Part shown: in pieces, positions 6,564 to 9,277 of the stretch
Numbering within the stretch: position 1 is the stretch's first letter
How the letters are laid out: every line of letters starts with the position of its first letter
Assembly (NCBI GenBank): GCA_001774945.1
Contig: MFBL01000008.1
Coordinates: forward strand, 1 to 9,277
DNA from: Candidatus Curtissbacteria bacterium RIFCSPHIGHO2_12_FULL_41_17
GTDB taxonomy: Bacteria > Patescibacteriota > Microgenomatia > Curtissbacterales > GWA2-41-24
Length of the DNA: 9,277 nt
Direction: 5' to 3'
Notes under the pieces: model-generated
Databases searched by the model: none
Seen by the model: only the letters and a program-made list of their open reading frames with translations
What the model was told of the DNA's origin: nothing
Made by a program: the position numbers and the translations under genes

Positions 6564-7751
6564 TTATCCAACAAACGTTAGAGCGATACCCTTTTTGTCA
6601 GCTCTGCCTGTTCTGCCTATTCTATGAATGTAATCGTTGTAAGAAGCAGGCATATCATAGTTGATGACGTGACTTACATTTTCAATGTCAAGACCTCGTG
6701 AGGCCAAGTCGGTTGCCAAAAGTATGCTAATCTGATTTTTACGAAATTGATCTAAAGTTTTTTGTCTATGGCTCTGTCTTTTGTTTCCATGAATTGCTCC
6801 TGCTTTAAAACCCCGGCTTGTTAACTCATCAGTGAGCTTTTGAACTCCTCGTTTCGTTCTCCCAAAAATAAGTACCTTGCGAAAATCTTCCTTAATTAAC
6901 AAATCGTGAAGTATTTCTACTTTTTTTTCATGTTCTGCAACTTTAACAATATCTTGTTTTATATTTTCGACAGTATCTTTGACCTTTACGGAAATGGTAA
7001 TAGGATTTTTGACAAACGTTTCTATGATTTCACGAACTTTTGGCGAGACAGTTGCAGAAAAGAAAAGTGACTGTCGCCTTAAAGGTAAAAGTGAAATTAG
7101 ATACTTAATGTCGGCAATAAAGCCAATATCCACCATTCGATCAACTTCATCAAGAACAACGCTGGTAAATCGAGAAAGGTTTAAGCACCCCTGGCCAGTT
7201 AAATCTTTTATTCTTCCGGGCGTTCCAATAACAAAATTAGGATTTTTTCTAAGTTCGATTCTTTGTCTTCCCACACTAGTTCCCCCGATACATAGGGCGG
7301 AATAGATTCCAAGTGCTTGCGCAAAATCACAAAGCTCGTTGTGGATTTGCATGGCAAGTTCACGCGTAGGCGTGACAATCAACACCTTCTCGCCCCTGTT
7401 TTTTAATACTTTTTCTAATAATGGAATTAAAAAAGCCGCAGTTTTCCCTGTGCCCGTATTTGCAATGCCAATAATATCGTTACCTGCAAGAATTACCCCA
7501 ATTGCCTTGTCCTGAATAGGTGTTGGAGAAACGTAATTCTTTCTTAAAATATTTTTTTTGATCTGGCCAGAAAGTCCGAAATCTTCAAACTTGTGTTGCG
7601 AAATATATTCTGTTTGTGCAGAAACTTCAGCGGGAGCATTTAAAGACCTGCCTGCGGTAATTGCCCACAGTAAATCTTGGTTAGGCTTATTTTTTGCGGG
7701 AGCAAAATATCTTCTTTGGAAATTTCTTCTTGGTCTGAACGATCTGGACAT
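6564..7751 (-). CDS. DEAD-box ATP-dependent RNA helicase
   Basis: A 395-residue SF2 helicase that remodels RNA with ATP. Motifs in order: Q motif around F55-Q80 (PTPIQ at 76-80), Walker A ANTGTGKT (97-104), PTRELA (128-133), TPGR (177-180), Walker B DEVD (201-204, instead of DEAD), SAT (232-234), ATDLASRGLD (346-355) and HRIGRTGR (376-383). All catalytic positions are present. A basic N-terminal extension rich in Arg and Phe (SRSFRPRRNFQRRYF) probably contacts RNA. The protein ends at ALTFVG, only 12 residues after motif VI, so the last helix of the second RecA domain is short or missing and there is no C-terminal tail. The upstream 426-nt stretch must hold its promoter; a TATATT lies only 3 nt before the ATG and a TTTAAT further up, neither with a good -35 box. 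No Shine-Dalgarno site is seen. Confidence 0.95.
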   Translation of the reverse strand: MSRSFRPRRNFQRRYFAPAKNKPNQDLLWAITAGRSLNAPAEVSAQTEYISQHKFEDFGLSGQIKKNILRKNYVSPTPIQDKAIGVILAGNDIIGIANTGTGKTAAFLIPLLEKVLKNRGEKVLIVTPTRELAMQIHNELCDFAQALGIYSALCIGGTSVGRQRIELRKNPNFVIGTPGRIKDLTGQGCLNLSRFTSVVLDEVDRMVDIGFIADIKYLISLLPLRRQSLFFSATVSPKVREIIETFVKNPITISVKVKDTVENIKQDIVKVAEHEKKVEILHDLLIKEDFRKVLIFGRTKRGVQKLTDELTSRGFKAGAIHGNKRQSHRQKTLDQFRKNQISILLATDLASRGLDIENVSHVINYDMPASYNDYIHRIGRTGRADKKGIALTFVG

Positions 7752-7884
7752 TTGAATATAAGTTGGCTATTAAAGCAGTAAATCCGCTTAAATAAGAATG
7801 TTATTAGTGAAAAGGGAGAAAGATACTTAAGATGTACTTAGAGAATCTTTATCTTGTCTAATCAAAAAATTATTTCGAAGTTAA

Positions 7885-7928
7885 GCAGATTTATTCAAAG
7901 AAAAGCTATGCTTATTACTTTAATCTGC
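7885..7928. other. Nested intergenic hairpin
   Basis: GCAGATT (7885-7891) pairs with AATCTGC (7922-7928). Inside it AAAG (7897-7900) pairs with CTTT (7918-7921), and AAGC (7903-7906) with GCTT (7910-7913). The 15 pairs in 44 nt form one interrupted stem. No T-run follows on either strand, so it is not a standard terminator. It may be chance in AT-rich DNA. Confidence 0.35.
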
Positions 7929-8134
7929 AGATATTAGTATATCAGAAAGCCTTATCTGAGTCAAACTATGGGTTCTGCTTGCCTAAATAATTAGCTTCAT
8001 TAATCTATGGTATTTTCAGACTGTTGTAATAACCAATTCTAGGACCGTCCCCAAAAGTCAAAAGTCTTCTATTGGGTGTGAAGTGTGGTGGTTTGGGATA
8101 TTTTTGGAAATCAGGAAGGATTGAAGTAATTAGG

Positions 8135-8163
8135 GTGATACGGTAAAGTTTTTGTGTTAAAAT
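8135..8163 (+). promoter_or_regulatory. Promoter of tRNA-Glu, extended -10 type
   Basis: TAAAAT (8158-8163) is preceded by TG plus one base, giving the extended -10 element TGTTAAAAT (8155-8163). A weak -35 box GTGATA (8135-8140) lies 17 bp upstream. Transcription would start near 8170, about 8 nt before the tRNA. A second weaker pair further upstream (TTGAAG, 17 bp, TAAAGT) is also possible. Confidence 0.5.
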
Positions 8164-8177
8164 TTGCAAGTGGTAAA

Positions 8178-8249
8178 GGCTCTATCGTCTATCGGTTAGG
8201 ACGGTGCCCTTTCAAGGCGCAAAGCGGGGTTCGACTCCCCGTAGAGCCA
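8178..8249 (+). tRNA. tRNA-Glu (anticodon TTC)
   Basis: A complete 72-nt cloverleaf. The acceptor arm GGCTCTA (8178-8184) pairs perfectly with TAGAGCC (8242-8248), and A8249 is the discriminator. The D arm closes with GTC/GAC (8187-8189/8200-8202). The anticodon stem GTGCC/GGCGC encloses CTTTCAA with anticodon TTC at 8211-8213. The T arm is CGGGG, TTCGACT, CCCCG (8225-8241). The 3' CCA is not encoded (CAA follows). The gene converges on the MscS-like gene, whose stop is 25 nt away. Confidence 0.97.
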
Positions 8250-8274
8250 CAAAAAATGCAACTTGTGAAAGAAT

Positions 8275-8946
8275 CTACTTCTTAAACTTCCCCCAGATAG
8301 ATTCCAGGAGAGATTTGGCTGTACCTTGTCCGCCAAGTCCAAAAGCTATGCCGCCGGCTACTGCAACCATGGCTACCAAGCCTCCAAAAAGAATTCTTAA
8401 AAGTTCCTGGGCAACACCAAGCTGGTGAAGAACCAAAAACCCTACAAAGACTGTTAGAGACCATTGGGCTACCAAAGCCACAGTGTGTGCGACTTCGCGT
8501 CCCAGTGAGTGGCTGGTACTGTAAGCCACACGATAAGCTAGTTTGGCAAAAACCAAACCGACGATTGCCAAGACGACTGCAACAATCACATTAGGGATGT
8601 ATAGAATTACTCTATTGAGAACAATGTTAACAGAGCTTAGTCGCCAGGCTTCAAAAGTAGGGATTAAAAATACTACGATAACTGCCCAACGGGCCAGTTC
8701 TGCCAAAATTTCCGTCCACTCGATATCTTTTCCTTCTACTTTAGTAACCCCGTACTTTGCCAGATACTTTTCAACTTGTGCGGTTTTTAAGGCGGCAACA
8801 ATTACCCTGTAGACAATCGCGGCAATGATCAGACCAACAACAAGGACAATCAAACCCCCAACAAGAGCCGGGATAAAATTAAAAAAAGTAGCAAGCGCAT
8901 TTAGAACGGCTGAAGATACGGCTGTTGATAAATCCTCTACGCTCAT
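8275..8946 (-). CDS. MscS-like small membrane protein (conserved TM-helix family)
   Basis: A 223-residue very hydrophobic protein with about five predicted membrane helices (roughly 24-50, 86-99, 113-139, 155-176 and 184-205). The first has the glycine pattern LVGGLIVLVVGLIIAAIV (28-45) of the conserved TM-helix repeat found in mechanosensitive-channel relatives. The last helix ends in AFGLGGQGTAKSLLESI (201-217), which resembles the pore-lining third helix of MscS where it turns into the cytoplasmic domain. The protein stops there, so the MscS beta and C-terminal domains are absent. A role in the membrane, perhaps in osmotic release or as a channel component, is inferred. The frame extends to a GTG at 8955, but that GTG lies inside the Shine-Dalgarno site, so the ATG at 8946 is chosen. 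It has its own promoter and faces tRNA-Glu at its 3' end. Confidence 0.85.
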   Translation of the reverse strand: MSVEDLSTAVSSAVLNALATFFNFIPALVGGLIVLVVGLIIAAIVYRVIVAALKTAQVEKYLAKYGVTKVEGKDIEWTEILAELARWAVIVVFLIPTFEAWRLSSVNIVLNRVILYIPNVIVAVVLAIVGLVFAKLAYRVAYSTSHSLGREVAHTVALVAQWSLTVFVGFLVLHQLGVAQELLRILFGGLVAMVAVAGGIAFGLGGQGTAKSLLESIWGKFKK

Positions 8947-8950
8947 TATT

Positions 8951-8961
8951 ATCACCTCCTT
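8951..8961 (-). promoter_or_regulatory. Very strong Shine-Dalgarno site
   Basis: The minus strand reads AAGGAGGTGAT, an 11-nt complement of the usual bacterial 16S rRNA 3' end. AGGAGG ends 8 nt before the ATG at 8946. This site settles the start codon, since the in-frame GTG at 8955 falls within it. No other gene in the window has a comparable site. Confidence 0.92.
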
Positions 8962-8994
8962 CCGTCATTCTTTTGAGATTCCTAACTTAAACCC

Positions 8995-9024
8995 AGTTTA
9001 GATGAATAATCATGAAAACGTCAA
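8995..9024 (-). promoter_or_regulatory. Promoter of the MscS-like gene
   Basis: On the minus strand TTGACG (9019-9024, five of six consensus positions) and TAAACT (8995-9000, four of six) are spaced by 18 bp. Transcription would start near 8988, giving a leader of about 40 nt that includes the strong Shine-Dalgarno site. Confidence 0.5.
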
Positions 9025-9045
9025 GTGAAAAAGAGGAAGAATCGA

Positions 9046-9074
9046 TTGCTGCTTCTTTGAAAATTAGATATAAT
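9046..9074 (+). promoter_or_regulatory. Promoter of tRNA-Lys
   Basis: A perfect -10 box TATAAT (9069-9074) lies 17 bp after TTGCTG (9046-9051), a weak -35 match. Transcription would start near 9081, so the precursor would carry about 87 nt of structured leader before the tRNA. It is divergent from the promoter of the MscS-like gene. Confidence 0.55.
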
Positions 9075-9091
9075 TACAAGTTACCGAGATC

Positions 9092-9153
9092 GGTATATCA
9101 GCAGGTCGCCTTGGCACCCTTCGGTCATGCCAATGGCGCTCCTCTGATATGCC
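9092..9153 (+). other. Long hairpin in the tRNA-Lys leader
   Basis: A 62-nt inverted repeat folds into one long stem. GGTATATCAG (9092-9101) pairs with CTGATATGCC (9144-9153), AGG (9103-9105) with CCT (9141-9143), CGCC (9107-9110) with GGCG (9135-9138), and TTGGCA (9111-9116) with TGCCAA (9128-9133). That is 23 pairs with one G-T, a few bulges and an 11-nt loop (9117-9127). It lies between the predicted transcription start and the tRNA. No T-run follows, so it is not a standard terminator. It could be a dispersed genomic repeat or a leader RNA structure. Confidence 0.75.
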
Positions 9154-9176
9154 CCCTCGCTTCGCTCGGGGGTATA
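9148..9176 (+). other. Alternative hairpin overlapping the tRNA-Lys 5' end
   Basis: TATGCCCCC (9148-9156) can pair with GGGGGTATA (9168-9176) in 9 base pairs, one of them G-T, around an 11-nt linker. The right half includes the whole 5' acceptor strand of tRNA-Lys. The left half overlaps the base of the preceding long hairpin. The fold therefore excludes both the complete hairpin and the tRNA acceptor stem. Confidence 0.5.
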
Positions 9177-9240
9177 GCTCAACTGGCAGAGCAATCGCCT
9201 TTTAAGCGATTGGTTCAGGGTTCGAGTCCCTGTGCCCCCA
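9168..9240 (+). tRNA. tRNA-Lys (anticodon TTT)
   Basis: A complete 73-nt cloverleaf. The acceptor arm GGGGGTA (9168-9174) pairs with TGCCCCC (9233-9239), including one G-T, and A9240 is the discriminator. The D arm is GCTC/GAGC (9177-9180/9189-9192). The anticodon stem ATCGC/GCGAT encloses CTTTTAA with anticodon TTT at 9201-9203. The T arm is CAGGG, TTCGAGT, CCCTG (9216-9232). The 3' CCA is not encoded (CCC follows). Confidence 0.97.
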
Positions 9241-9277
9241 CCCTTCGACAAGTCTTCGACCGTGAGCTCAGACCGAA
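9241..9277. repeat. Repeat-like end of window after tRNA-Lys
   Basis: CTTCGAC occurs twice (9243-9249 and 9254-9260), followed by the 8-bp palindrome TGAGCTCA (9263-9270) and a final GACCGAA. The sequence resembles the CTTCGAC-type palindromic intergenic repeats I recall from several bacterial genomes. The window ends inside it, so its extent is unknown. Confidence 0.35.

Larger units (their letters stand above)
7752..8177. other. Non-coding intergenic stretch before tRNA-Glu
   Basis: This 426-nt AT-rich stretch has no open frame of useful length; the ATG-started frames I traced are 8-11 codons. It separates the divergent helicase and tRNA-Glu genes and should contain both promoters. It holds a nested hairpin at 7885-7928, a small 5-bp hairpin at 7930-7943 and a GT-rich run near 8071-8100. 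No tRNA or recognisable riboswitch was found in it. Confidence 0.7.

Noticed and set aside
8071..8100. GT-rich run resembling MraZ-type TGGG boxes
   Set aside because: The TGGG units are irregularly spaced and no mraZ or cell-division gene is near, so the likeness is too weak.
8204..8428. Plus-strand 74-codon frame starting inside tRNA-Glu
   Set aside because: It runs from the tRNA into the antisense of the MscS-like gene; both of those are well supported.
8947..8955. GTG start for the MscS-like protein
   Set aside because: The GTG is part of the Shine-Dalgarno sequence itself, which is correctly spaced for the ATG at 8946.
9150..9156. TGCCCCC copy as an integration (att) site from a tRNA-targeting element
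   Set aside because: Only 7 nt match, it lies directly upstream of the tRNA, and no integrase or foreign cargo is present.
1..9277. Recoded UGA, CRISPR array, insertion sequence or phage genes
   Set aside because: TGA acts as a normal stop at the ends of several intact genes, and I saw no regularly spaced repeats, transposase or phage protein.

Overview
The window looks like a bacterial chromosome segment, most likely from a Patescibacteria (CPR) genome and perhaps the Microgenomates side. This is an inference from gene style: a small AT-rich genome, tightly packed genes, a YruB-type glutaredoxin, a 93-residue protein with a CKLCGEEREF motif, a compact MscS-like membrane protein and a membrane-anchored DsbA/DsbB pair. 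No 16S gene is present to confirm it. TGA works as a stop in several genes (for example those at 607, 1622 and 2896), so the UGA=Gly codes of Gracilibacteria and Absconditabacteria do not apply.

Left arm (1-4858, minus strand): seven genes in one direction, with gaps of about 8-72 nt, read as one operon. In transcription order they are a small CxxC protein, a glutaredoxin, a beta-CASP metallo-beta-lactamase nuclease, a ribulose-phosphate 3-epimerase-like barrel, a LOG-family phosphoribohydrolase, a PfkB-family kinase and a D-2-hydroxyacid dehydrogenase cut by the window edge. A good sigma70-type promoter (TTGAAA, 17 bp, TAGAAT) precedes the first gene. The order suggests a route from RNA or nucleotides to pentose phosphates, though the epimerase-like protein has lost both metal-binding histidines of true epimerases. 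A 4 x 7 bp tandem repeat and a possible internal promoter lie in the one large gap, before the nuclease.

Middle (5004-6076, plus strand): divergently transcribed dsbB-dsbA with an ATGA overlap, an extracytoplasmic disulfide-forming pair. Convergent to it (6119-7751, minus strand) are a small HAD-like phosphatase and a DEAD-box RNA helicase.

Right arm (7752-9277): a 426-nt non-coding stretch, tRNA-Glu(TTC), a convergent MscS-like membrane protein, then a divergent tRNA-Lys(TTT). The MscS-like gene is the only one here with a strong Shine-Dalgarno site, an 11-nt match to the usual 16S 3' end. The tRNA-Lys has a perfect TATAAT -10 element and an unusual structured leader: a long hairpin, followed by a copy of the tRNA's own 3' acceptor strand, which allows mutually exclusive folds. 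This leader is the most unusual structure in the window.
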